Shown here: positions 55,214 to 64,000 of the stretch, one piece after another
Layout of the letters: each line of letters begins with the position of its first letter
How positions within the stretch are numbered: the first letter of the stretch is position 1
Assembly: GCA_963969495.1 (NCBI GenBank)
Contig: OZ018317.1
Coordinates: 31,907,003-31,971,002 of the forward strand
Direction: 5' to 3'
From: Ceratothoa steindachneri
Taxonomy: Eukaryota; Arthropoda; Malacostraca; Isopoda; Cymothoidae
Length of the DNA stretch: 64,000 bases
The notes under the pieces: generated by a model
What the model saw: only the letters and a program-made list of their open reading frames with translations
The model's database searches: none
Told to the model about the DNA's origin: nothing
Position numbers and translations under genes: made by a program

Positions 55214-56218
55214 ATGTTTGAAGCTTTTTCAATTCCAGAAATGGTTATTTCTAAATAAAAACGTACAACCATTGTTACCCTGCATCAAAGTGGTTTGCCA
55301 TACATGGAGATAGTTGCTAAGGGTATTGCTTCAATGAGCATCAACTTTAGTAGGGTCATTAATTCGTTTAAAAATACTGCTTACACTCATGTGAAGAAGT
55401 CTTCTGGACGCTCAAGAGCTTCAGATGAACGCCAAGATCGCCTTCAGGTAACGTAATAGCTTAAGGATCGGGTTGCCTTCAGTGCCAAGCTTGGTCACGA
55501 TTGGTAGGATGCAGAGTGAGGCGGAGACTTTTCAACAAAGATCTCGCTTAAGTTAAGAAGAGCTGGAAAGAAGCATCCTCTCAACAAGAATAACTTTACT
55601 GATAAGCTTCACTTTTGTAGGAAATATAAAGAATGCACTGTTGAAAACAAAAATGTGATTTACTTTGATGAAGCTTCCTTCCGCTTGTTGAAGCTTCCGG
55701 AAGTTCCTTCGTTAGGAAGAGAACAGGAAAGCGCTTTCAAGAGTCATGTGCGGGGCCCAATATATATCTTGGGCTGCTTCTCATCTCAGGGAACTGGAGA
55801 GCTAACGATTTGGCCCAAGAACATTGCCATAAACTAAAAATGGTACAAAAACGTGATTCATTAAAACAATTTCCCAACAGTTCAGTACAAATTTTGGGAT
55901 GATAACTATATTTTTTTATCATGCTGGCGCATTTTGTCACAATGCAAAAGCAATAAAAAAGTTTGGGGCTGAAAATAACATCAAAGTTTGGGGATCTTGA
56001 CCCCGAAATTTGCCACATTAGTACACAATAGAGAATTTGTGGAAGATAATCAAACTATCGGTTGATAAAGAGAAGACATCTAATTATGAGCAATTCCTGG
56101 TGTTTAATGGACAAAAATGGAGCAATATCAGTCAAGATGTCATCACAAATTTGGTCTCTAGCATTTGAAACGAATTGAATAATTCCTGAAGAACAACGGA
56201 CATCATTGTAAATATTGA
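55214..56218 (+). pseudogene. Tc1-superfamily transposase relic
   Basis: A full-length relic (about 335 codons) of a Tc1-like transposase. The start at 55214 reads MFEAFSIPEMVISK, then TLHQSGLPYMEIVAKGIASM (helix-turn-helix), KSSGRSRASDERQDR and KKHPLNKNNFTDKLHFCRKY. Next come VIYFDEASFRLL (about 55650-55690, the first catalytic site, FDE for SDE) and VRGPIYILGCFSSQGTGELT (about 55745-55805). In another frame come FCHNAKAIKKFGAENN (about 55930-55980) and CPxxxPIENLW-like LVHNREFVEDN (about 56020). The end is KNNGHHCKY with a stop at 56218. Stops and frameshifts are frequent. It differs in sequence from the other Tc1 relics here and represents a separate subfamily. TIRs not resolved. Confidence 0.82.
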
Positions 56219-56369
56219 CTCCGCGCATCAATTGTCTATATTTATAAATATAATGGGGTGGGGCTCTGAATATTTGTGTATTTTACCTTAAAATTTTGAT
56301 ACAAACATTCTAAAGCAAAATGCAACGTTTGTTTAGTTATATTAATTTTCTTATATGTAAAACACCCAC

Positions 56370-56965
56370 ACAACATGATGGAACCACCTCCGTGTTTCAC
56401 AGTAGGTATGATGTTCTTTTACAGCAAAGCTTCTCCAGATTTTCTCCAAGCGTAATGGTGGTCGTTTATGCCAAACAGCTCGAGCTTAGTCTCGTCTGAG
56501 CATAATACTTTACTAAGTTCTGCTTCAATGCCATCAATATGTTTTCTGGCAAACTCTAAACCTCTCTTTTTGTGAACCGTCTCGAACAATGATTTCCTCC
56601 TTGGTACACGTCTATGGAGACCCTCACGGTTCAGGTAACGTCGCTCTGTTGACACGTCCATGATTGTTCCACTCTTACCCAGATTTGCTTTCAATTCCTT
56701 GGAAGTGACTTTTGGCTTCTTGTTGACAATTCGAACACACGAATGCCCATCATAGTTAGTTAATTTTCTTGGTCACCCTTTCCGCACACGATTTGCAGTA
56801 GTCCTATCAGCCCCAAATTTTACAATAATATTCCTTAAAGATGAAATTGGGATATTCAAAACTTGCCAAAAATTTTCTATATCCATTTCCTTGGTTGTGC
56901 AGCTCAATTATACGCTTCCTATATGCTTCAGAGTGTTCGGATGTCTTCACCAAGTTGCTATTTCA
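56370..56965 (-). pseudogene. Truncated Tc1 transposase, N-terminal half
   Basis: The N-terminal half of a standard Tc1 transposase on the minus strand. YRKRIIELHNQGNGYRKF (about 56895-56945) and LNIPISSLRNIIVKFGADRT form the paired helix-turn-helix. VRIVNKKPKVTSKELKANLG (about 56690-56745), YLNREGLHRRVPRRKSL (about 56580-56635) and KVLCSDETKLELFGIN (about 56465-56515, first catalytic Asp in SDET) follow. It then reads YAWRKSGEALL and IIPTVKHGGGSIMLCGCF, ending abruptly near 56365. Everything after the GGGS block, including the second and third catalytic residues, is missing. It faces the Tc1 relic at 55214-56218 tail to tail. A TIR-like gttgccaatacttttgc lies at about 57146. Confidence 0.88.
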
Positions 56966-57009
56966 GAATTAGTGTGGAAATGATTCTTCAGCAGTGTATA
57001 ATACCATAA

Positions 57010-59599
57010 TGAACACCCAAAAGGTTTAGCCATGCAAGTAACCTGCCTTCCCGGATTAGTCTAGAATATTCCATCAGTCATCCTCGAAAATTATTTACCA
57101 CTAATTTTAATAATTTGATTTGTTAAATCAGGATTATGTAAACGTTGCCAATACTTTTGCTTCTTGTGTTTTTTCTAATAAACACCATGTTTAATGTAAA
57201 TAATATTTTTATTATCATTTATACATTATAATATGTTGCTTTTAGGCTAATGTAATTAAATATAATATAAATATGTACATTTAGAACTAATAACGTATAT
57301 AAATTCATAAATTACAAAATTTGAGATGTGTTGCCAATAGATATGCGTGCAACTGTTTATAATTGAACAACGTTTGGAGAAAAGGAGGGTGCATAATAAT
57401 AAGGAAGTTTCTTTTACAAACCGGCTTCGTATTCCAGTCCAAAAATAAGAATTAGAAAATATTTATTTGTCCTAAGGCATCGAAATTCTCCCTTTCAAAT
57501 ACTTTCCAGCTTTTGAGTTATTAAAATATAATGATTTAAAGAGATTCAAAATCAAACATGCTTTTAGTAGCGAACATAAAATAATTTTAGCGAAAACATC
57601 GCTCTTAAGACCATGGGCCAATGTCAGAATTGGTACCACATAGGCTAGCAAAATCCTATACCATTTTATAATATGATATCGAAAGTTGATAAAATGACAT
57701 GGTAACTGTCTGGGAGTAGGATTATATTGATAGATATTATCACTATTTAAACATAGTGGAGTGGCAAAATTATAAGGGTCGAATTTTTCTGAGTATAGGA
57801 AGGAAAATAAATTCTAACTTTACAACCAATCAAAATATCCTTACTAATATGTATTTAAATGTTCCAAATGAGCTCTTGTACAAGAGAATAGAGAAGAAAT
57901 TAATTTGCAATAAATGCATATATAGACGACAGTAGGTAGAAATCCAATAAACTTAATGAAATTCTTCCTATTACAGAACATGAAATAGACACAAATATTG
58001 CTCCGACTTCTATAAAGGTGCTTACGGGGGGCAGAAGCACTGTGAAATAAATTCAATGGGTGATTGCTAAATATTTATTCTAATTATATTTCCTACAATG
58101 AACGAAAAAATTTCTAATTTAATAATGTGCCTGATTTTCAATTTAGGGCACAGGACAGAGCAAATAATTATTTTTGCATATTTTATCAACTTGCTATATT
58201 AAAAATTAAAATGTAATACAGGTACTAAATTTTACATATTCATATGCTATATATTCTAGATAATGTGTCAGTAGTATTTAAGGTCGCGATAAATTTCTGG
58301 TTCTTAGGTATATGTACATCACATCATGATCGCATTGGTATTGTGTAGCCTACTCCATGGAAAAGTCGTTCTGTGTATTTTCCTAAAAATCTTCCTTACT
58401 TTGTTATGCACCGTACTATTTCACTCTTTTCTATCCATAAAAATGGAAAAAGAGGTAAAACATGCCTATAAAGTAAGTTTGTTAAGTTTCATTAGACTTA
58501 AGGATAGTAACTCGCTTTTATTTATGTTATTTGGTAACATTTTATGTGCCTTTACTAAGTTTATGGCCTCAAATAATATTACATTGATCTAAATAAACTT
58601 CCGTATTTCCTCACTTTTTAAAAGCTTATGAATCTTGGAGGAACTGTTTACAAACAAGAGTGGCTTTAAACCCTATTGGAAAAAGTTGTGACTGACAGAT
58701 CCACTACACATTTCAAGACTAAAACTTTGCTTCGGTTTCGCCCAAAGTTGTGAACTCCTAGGAAACCTTGCTGAGGGTTGCAGAGAGTGACGAAGCATTT
58801 TTACTACGAAAAGGGAGCTCGAGAATTTGTAGCCCAACAAAGCTTGACCGGAAGGTCAGATAGTAGAAAGAAAAGCAGCTTCTGAATCAAATTTACATGA
58901 GGAACAGTGCATATTTTGCTGTAAATCCAGCAACTAAATAAAATGACAAAAGACCAGAGAAGCTATTATTTAGTGTTGCGAACTGAGAGCAGATATCAAA
59001 CTCTGGCAAGCTGTATTGAAAATCAAAACAGCAATATACTTGCCGTAATCTTCATGGAACTATTTGCGGCTAAAGACCGCTGTCATAGAGTCTGATAATG
59101 TCTATACTCGAATGATAAAGATTTCAAGGCGAGCAGTTGCTCTCAGGGTGATAATACTGTTACGGATTCTGTATATGAGTAAGCAGAGAATCAGGTACAC
59201 ATTGAAATTTTGGCATCTTTCAGATAAAAAATTGTTTGTAAACCAGTGCATAACACAAATTAATTTAATTAACCTACGGACATACCGTTTTAGGTAACAA
59301 ATAAATTTGGTTGACAGAAGTGAAAAGCTCTGCCGACGGCCGAAAATCCGTTTTACTGCGTTCTGCTAAAGCACCTACGGATACAGCACTTTTACTTGTT
59401 TTAGTGACTGATCGACTTTTGAGCGCTGCCTACAGAAACGAGCCTATTCTGGAAGTCTTAAGGTGAACCCAGTTTCATCCTTCGGAAGAGAGAACTTTTT
59501 TTACTTCGAAGCCTCGTAAACCAATGAGGGCTTAAGCACCTCACTGCTCCCGTCCATCGCTCTGCGAGTGAACCCGCTCGGATGTCTTCCATTCATTTA
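57010..59599. other. AT-rich DNA, no supported gene
   Basis: Apart from the Tc1 end-like sequence near 57146, nothing was recognised. The 58326-58592 plus open frame (88 codons, hydrophobic, starting MIALVLCSLLHGKV) has no identifiable domain and is probably chance. Confidence 0.5.
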
Positions 59600-60126
59600 T
59601 TTCGTCTTAACTATGCCGGTCACTTGGTTTGGCATAATTAAGGGCTTATGTTAACACTGGTTTGAGGCCTAGCCCACAGCAGAAGCATAAGTCAGAAATT
59701 GTCTTGATCCTGAGGCATAACTGCGAGTCCCGGACGGAGGAGAAATCCTCATCGCCCGGGGGACCCGGCCAGAATCATAGAGGGAAGTACACCCGTCTCT
59801 ATGTAGTTGGATGCAGTTATGGCGTATGTACCCGTGAGGGCGTGGCAAAAACTTAGCGGGCGTTGATTCGGCCGCTATGCATTAAGTCCACCAAGCTCAA
59901 CCCCATCACTCTATCATCCATCATACTGGCAGCATACGAGCGGGAAAGCAGCAGGAGAAATGGACGGGGGCGTTTTTCTCAAATTTAATTGAACCCATTA
60001 CCAGCCTTACTCACACCATCCTATACCTCCTTTACCACACCCTAACTTTCTTTTCACACATAAAAAACATATTAATTACACTTTAGTTACAGGAAAAGTA
60101 GAAATCAGAAGAGGAACACGAAGAGC

Positions 60127-61262
60127 ATGGAGGCCCTCACTAAGAGGGTCCCCTTAAGGACCATCACCGGAATGAAGACCCAAACCAAGAAGAACTTATG
60201 TGAAACCCTGTACATCGAGCTAAAGGTGGCACTGGTGAAACTCATCGAAGTTTCACATGGATTCATTGCCATGTGTGCCGAGACGAAGGATGTAGACCAG
60301 CTCCTATCAGAAAAGAGAGCGAGAGTCCTGAAGAACACCGGACTAGAAGCCACCCCCCCCAAAAAAAAAGTGACAGCGAATAGAAGCGTCATCTGCCGCA
60401 AAGTGGAGAGCTGGGTAGGTGAACATAAGACGGAGGAACTGAAAGAGGAAATTACCAGAAGCAACCCGTGGGCACAAGTTCGTGAGATAATTAAATTCCG
60501 AGAACACACCCACGTGTTTAAGAAAACATTCTCGACCACGGACATGGCAAGGAAGGTCACCCAAAATGGTATTCTCGTCTTCACATGAGAATACCAGGAG
60601 AAAATATCCAGCAAGAAAAATTCAGTAGCATACAAATGTGTTTTGTATGCTACAAACTCGAAGAACACACATCTACGACCTGCCCCGAAAAAAAACAAGA
60701 TGTGGTGCAAAAAGTGCACCACAGAAGGGCACAGATTCGACAAGTGCGAAAGCACCTCGAAGAAATGCCTGAATTACAAAGGGGAGCATCGGACGATGGC
60801 CCTTAATTGCCTCAAGCGCCGCGAAATCATTAGAAGGAAGAGGAAAGAAAAGCAAAGGAGACAACTTACGCGAGCGCTGCTAGGAAGAGTGCAGAGGTGA
60901 AGACTGCACCTGCACCTGCACCTGCACATTTCAACGTAACCGGAGATCTGAGTGCAAAAATACTGATCTGCATAACCCATGCAAACGTGGCGAATGCAGT
61001 GAAGCCTGGTTGTTATAACCAAGTGTTGAACGCGCTCATGAAGGCGAACAACCTCCCAAGAGTAGTCATGCCTGAAGATCCCGAGTGGTCCAAGGCTTTC
61101 AAAGACTCTGTCATCAAAAATAACAACATCAAATCCGGTTTGGAGGAGATGATTGAAGCACCATCATCGGAAGAAACAGAAGAAGAAGAAGAGGAAAAGG
61201 CTGGAAGTGATGATGGATCCTCCTCATCTGACAGCGAAGAGGGCCCCTGCACCCGCACATGA
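60127..61262 (+). pseudogene. LINE ORF1, gag-like with CCHC zinc knuckles
   Basis: A nucleic-acid-binding ORF1 protein. The start at 60127 reads MEALTKRVPLRTITGMKTQT, followed by a helical N-terminal part (LYIELKVALVKLIEVSHGF). VKHDNVFKTKL-type region: FREHTHVFKKTFSTTDMARK (about 60498-60557). The frame breaks at 60588. Three zinc knuckles follow: CFVCYKLEEHTSTTC (about 60636-60680), WCKKCTTEGHRFDKC (about 60703-60747) and KCLNYKGEHRTMALNC (about 60759-60810), where the second Cys of the third knuckle reads Tyr. Another shift near 60855 leads into KTAPAPAPAHFNVTGDLSAK and an acidic Ser/Glu-rich C-terminus ending at 61262. At least two frameshifts. ORF2 starts 132 bp later. Confidence 0.87.
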
Positions 61263-61394
61263 GCCACCAAGAGCAGGTCAAAGACCCCGAGCCCCCCCCC
61301 CCCGAAAAATGAAAGCCCTGGGACAAGTAAAATCACCCAACCAGACCCCAGACTAAAAAAAGGGGAAGAAAAAACATAGGTAAATCAACTCACC

Positions 61395-64000
61395 ATGTTA
61401 CGTAACGCACTAAAAATAATGGAAATCAACACCAACGGCTGGACGACGAAAGGAATTCTTTACGGAAATGTATTCAGAGAAATTAATGCAGACATCATAC
61501 TAATTTCAGAACACGGGATCGACAGGCGTAATACAGAATTGGAAATCTGCAACTACGATGTGTTAATCACCAACTTTTCGCAAGAGCGGTACGATGGCGC
61601 CGCTATTGCAATAAAGAAAGGGATCAAATACAAGCATATAAGGAACTTAGAAGAATCCTACCTCGCGATTGAGGTCGAGCTCGACTTAGGAAAGTTGGTC
61701 ATTGCAACCGGATATCAACCGCCAAGGAGAGATGTGTTGCCTATTCGCACTCTCACTGGCTTATTTGGCAGAAGAGCCCCCTCCATACTAATGGGGGATC
61801 TAAACGCCAGATGCCGAGAATCCGGATACAGGACCTTCAACGGTATAGGAAGAAGCCTGGGCCTGTTGCTGGACAGAAATATTGCCCAGCGGATAGGCCC
61901 CGACTTTCCCACCTATGTCAAAGAACGATGTGCCACAAAACCAGACATCTGTCTAGGGGAATCGTCAGCTACCGTTCAATTACTACATGGAACTAGTCCA
62001 GGTGCCATGTAGTGATCATATAGGGATCCTACTCACTATCAATAGGAACCCTATACAAGTCCCAGCAGTAGTCAGGAATAACTACAGGCGAGCAGACTGG
62101 GCACGGTACGCACACCTTCTCGAGGCCTACGATCCGCCCAACTGGACGAGGCAATTCTCGAGGAGATTGACAAGGAATTCGATGACCTCAATAACCAAAT
62201 CATCGACGCAGATAGGGCTTGTATCCCTCGTTCCGCATATAGGACCATCTTGACCTACGAGTGGACCGAATATATGATGGAACTATACCGTGAACTGAAG
62301 ATAATGTATGAATACAACATCGTGAATGCATCAGTTCACTCGATGCAAAGAAGTAAAGAAATCAAAGAAGAATTGAACCAGTTGATCCTCGAACAACAGA
62401 ACAGAAGATGGGAGGACGCGATCGAGAGCCTCGATCACGAAACAACTCCCAAAGAATTTTGGAACAAGATCCGAATTCTTAAAGGATCAACTGGAAAGAA
62501 GCATAAGATCGAGCTACGGAAAGAAAACAGAGACATCGAAGAAGAAGTAGAAAAAGTTGAAGAGATATTCCGAAGTTATTGGGAAAAGATCTTCAGTATA
62601 ACTGAAGAAGAAAACGAAGACTATGACCTAGAGTTCGAAAGTAACATCATCGACGAGCTTAACGAAGAAATAGACAAGACGCACCCTTATCTCCAGGTGG
62701 ATAGACAGCGCGACGGAGACGCCGAGATTACAGAAGAAGAACTACTCGGCGCGCTTCGCTCATTCCAACAAAAAGCCCCAGGACAATCGAGGCTTACAAA
62801 GCTTAACTTGGAAAAGGCAACAGCCTGTGTTATCGAAGGAATGAGAAGAATATTTAACGCCTGTCTCAATACGGGGTACTTTCCAGACGCTTATAAAACG
62901 GTGAAAATTATTTTCTTGCCTAAGCACGGAAAGAACCCCAAGTTGAAGGAGAGCTACCGGCCAATTTCACTTCTGGAATTTTGTGGGAAGCTCTTCGAGA
63001 AGATCCTCAACAAAAGACTGGCGTCTCACCTGGAGAAAAACTCGCTCTACAACCCACACCAATTCAGGTTTAGGAGTAAGCGAAGTACAGAAATGGCGAT
63101 TAACGTCATCACGGAAAAGCTAGCCCATGAAAAACGGGAAAAGAGTTACGTGGACATTGTTTGTCGGGATGTATCAAAGGCGTTCGATAAGGTGGGGCAA
63201 CGAGAATGCAGTACAAGATCTTACGACTGGGACTAAGTGAAAACTTAGAGAGAACTCTCTGTGACTATGTCATGGAGAGAGCGGCGTACATCAGTTTAGG
63301 GTGCACGGATGGGCCAAAGTTTCCGCTCAATGCGGGCCTCCCGCAGGGGGGTGCCTGTCTCCCACTCTCTACTTGATTTACACCGCGGATGTCCCAGTCC
63401 CTGTGAGCCCCACTTGCCTCAACCTACAATTTGCCGATGATTTCACCCAGATAATCACTTGTCCATGGAGGAATGCGCCTTTGCAAGTTCGAATGACAGC
63501 AGCAGAAATTGAAAACCTTAACACCTACGAGGCCCGGTGGAAAATCCGAACCAACCAGGATAAGTTCAAAGTATTTCCCATAGGCAGGAGACTACTTGAT
63601 GACGTCAGGGTGGGGGATATACGATATCCCTACACCAATGAATGCAATGTACTCAGCATGAAGATCACCTCAACCGGGTACACAAAGCACGTCCAAGAAC
63701 GTATCACTAAGGCCACTGCTGCAGTCAAGACGGTATAGGTTCAGAAATCTTCGTCAAAGCAACAAAAAGAAGATCTATACTGCACTAGTAAGATCGACGT
63801 TGCTATACCCCGCCTCCGCCCTCTCTTGTGTCTCAAAGACACAGAAGAGGAGCCTACAAGTGGTGCAGAACAAATGCGCGTACCTAATTACAGGTACACG
63901 CAGAATGGAAAGAAGAACTCAGGAAGAACTGCACCGGGAGGCGGGGTTAACCCCCATTAACGTTGTCATCGAAGAACGGACAAGGAATATGCTGGAAAAG
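61395..64000 (+). pseudogene. LINE ORF2, endonuclease and RT, partial
   Basis: A polyprotein for target nicking and reverse transcription. The start at 61395 reads MLRNALKIMEINTNGWTTKG. Endonuclease: ADIILISEHGID (about 61486), DGAAIAIKKGI (about 61595), ATGYQPPRRDVLP (about 61707) and SILMGDLNARCRESGY (about 61780, catalytic GDLNAR). A frameshift near 61990 follows, then CSDHIGILLTINRNP (about 62008, SDH motif). A further shift near 62230 opens 62250-63236: WNKIRILKGSTGK, TEEELLGALRSFQQKAPG, VKIIFLPKHGKNP, ESYRPISLLEFCGKLFEKIL and VCRDVSKAFDKVG (about 63160-63200, motif A). After another shift come FPLNAGLPQGGCLSPTLYLI (about 63322-63380) and NLQFADDFTQII (about 63422-63455, catalytic FADD). 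The reading continues to the window end. About four lesions, none in the catalytic motifs. Confidence 0.9.

Larger units (their letters stand above)
59600..64000 (+). mobile_element. LINE with zinc-knuckle ORF1, cut by window end
   Basis: The right-hand non-LTR retrotransposon: a GC-richer 5' UTR (about 59600-60126), ORF1 (60127-61262) and ORF2 (from 61395, still open at 64000). It is the best-preserved retroelement here, with only a handful of frameshifts. The domain plan, gag-like ORF1 with CCHC knuckles then AP endonuclease and RT, fits the I/R1/Jockey group. Base composition is clearly less AT-rich than its surroundings. Confidence 0.9.

Noticed and set aside
58326..58592. Small hydrophobic membrane protein gene
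   Set aside because: AT-rich DNA often gives Leu/Ile/Phe-rich frames; no homology, promoter or neighbour supports it.
60105..60755. 216-codon minus open frame
   Set aside because: It lies antisense to LINE ORF1, which has clear zinc knuckles on plus; the minus protein has no recognisable domain.

Overview
The window looks like animal nuclear DNA, most likely from an arthropod and plausibly a crustacean. It is AT-rich, full of (TA)n, (ATC)n and (CT)n microsatellites, has no operon-like gene packing, and is built almost entirely of decayed transposable elements. The mix is mariner and Tc1 copies, Penelope-like elements, several non-LTR retrotransposon families, a hAT-type MITE, a Merlin-like remnant and tandem minisatellites. 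The crustacean call is an inference from family resemblance and was not tested. No intact host protein-coding gene could be supported.

Layout, left part. 1498-4053 is a broken copy of a protein family repeated in arthropod genomes, split by a (TA)n tract and about 1 kb of GC-richer unidentified DNA. 4360-5649 is a whole mariner with both terminal inverted repeats (TIRs). 9051-9690 is a 34-bp minisatellite. 9824-12162 is a Tc1-type element with TIRs of about 370 bp, each carrying three copies of one motif. 12405-13120 is another Tc1 remnant. 15560-16330 is a degenerate array around the palindrome GATTTAAATC. 18080-20830 is a decayed LINE in which ten codons between endonuclease and reverse transcriptase have expanded into 11 in-frame copies.

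Middle part. 21429-23735 holds two truncated Penelope-like elements head to tail plus a long fold-back. 23776-24862 is a nearly full-length but broken mariner-superfamily transposase. 25576-25847 is a hAT-type MITE with target-site duplication. 26259-27236 is a Tc1 pseudogene. 30370-33690 is a CR1/Jockey-like LINE, interrupted at 31452-31845 by an unusual element with 128-bp tandem units. 34020-38525 is a full-length-looking two-ORF LINE with an (AATA)n tail. 40393-41001 is a small Merlin/ISXO2-like remnant.

Right part. 43665-44630 is a minisatellite of roughly 30-bp units. 44934-45065 resembles a decayed 5S rRNA gene. 46478-47504 is a Tc1 relic, beside an unrecognised coding remnant at 47569-47948 (minus). 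53400-54195 is a second, longer copy of the 128-bp-unit element. 55214-56218 and 56370-56965 are two Tc1 relics facing each other. The window ends inside a comparatively young LINE (59600-64000) with zinc-knuckle ORF1 and endonuclease/RT ORF2.

The genes do not form a pathway. They are independent mobile elements and their debris, several nested in or abutting others. The most interesting structures are the two related 128-bp-unit elements, the VNTR born inside a LINE reading frame, the long-TIR Tc1 with iterated subterminal motifs, and the unassigned coding remnant near 47.8 kb.
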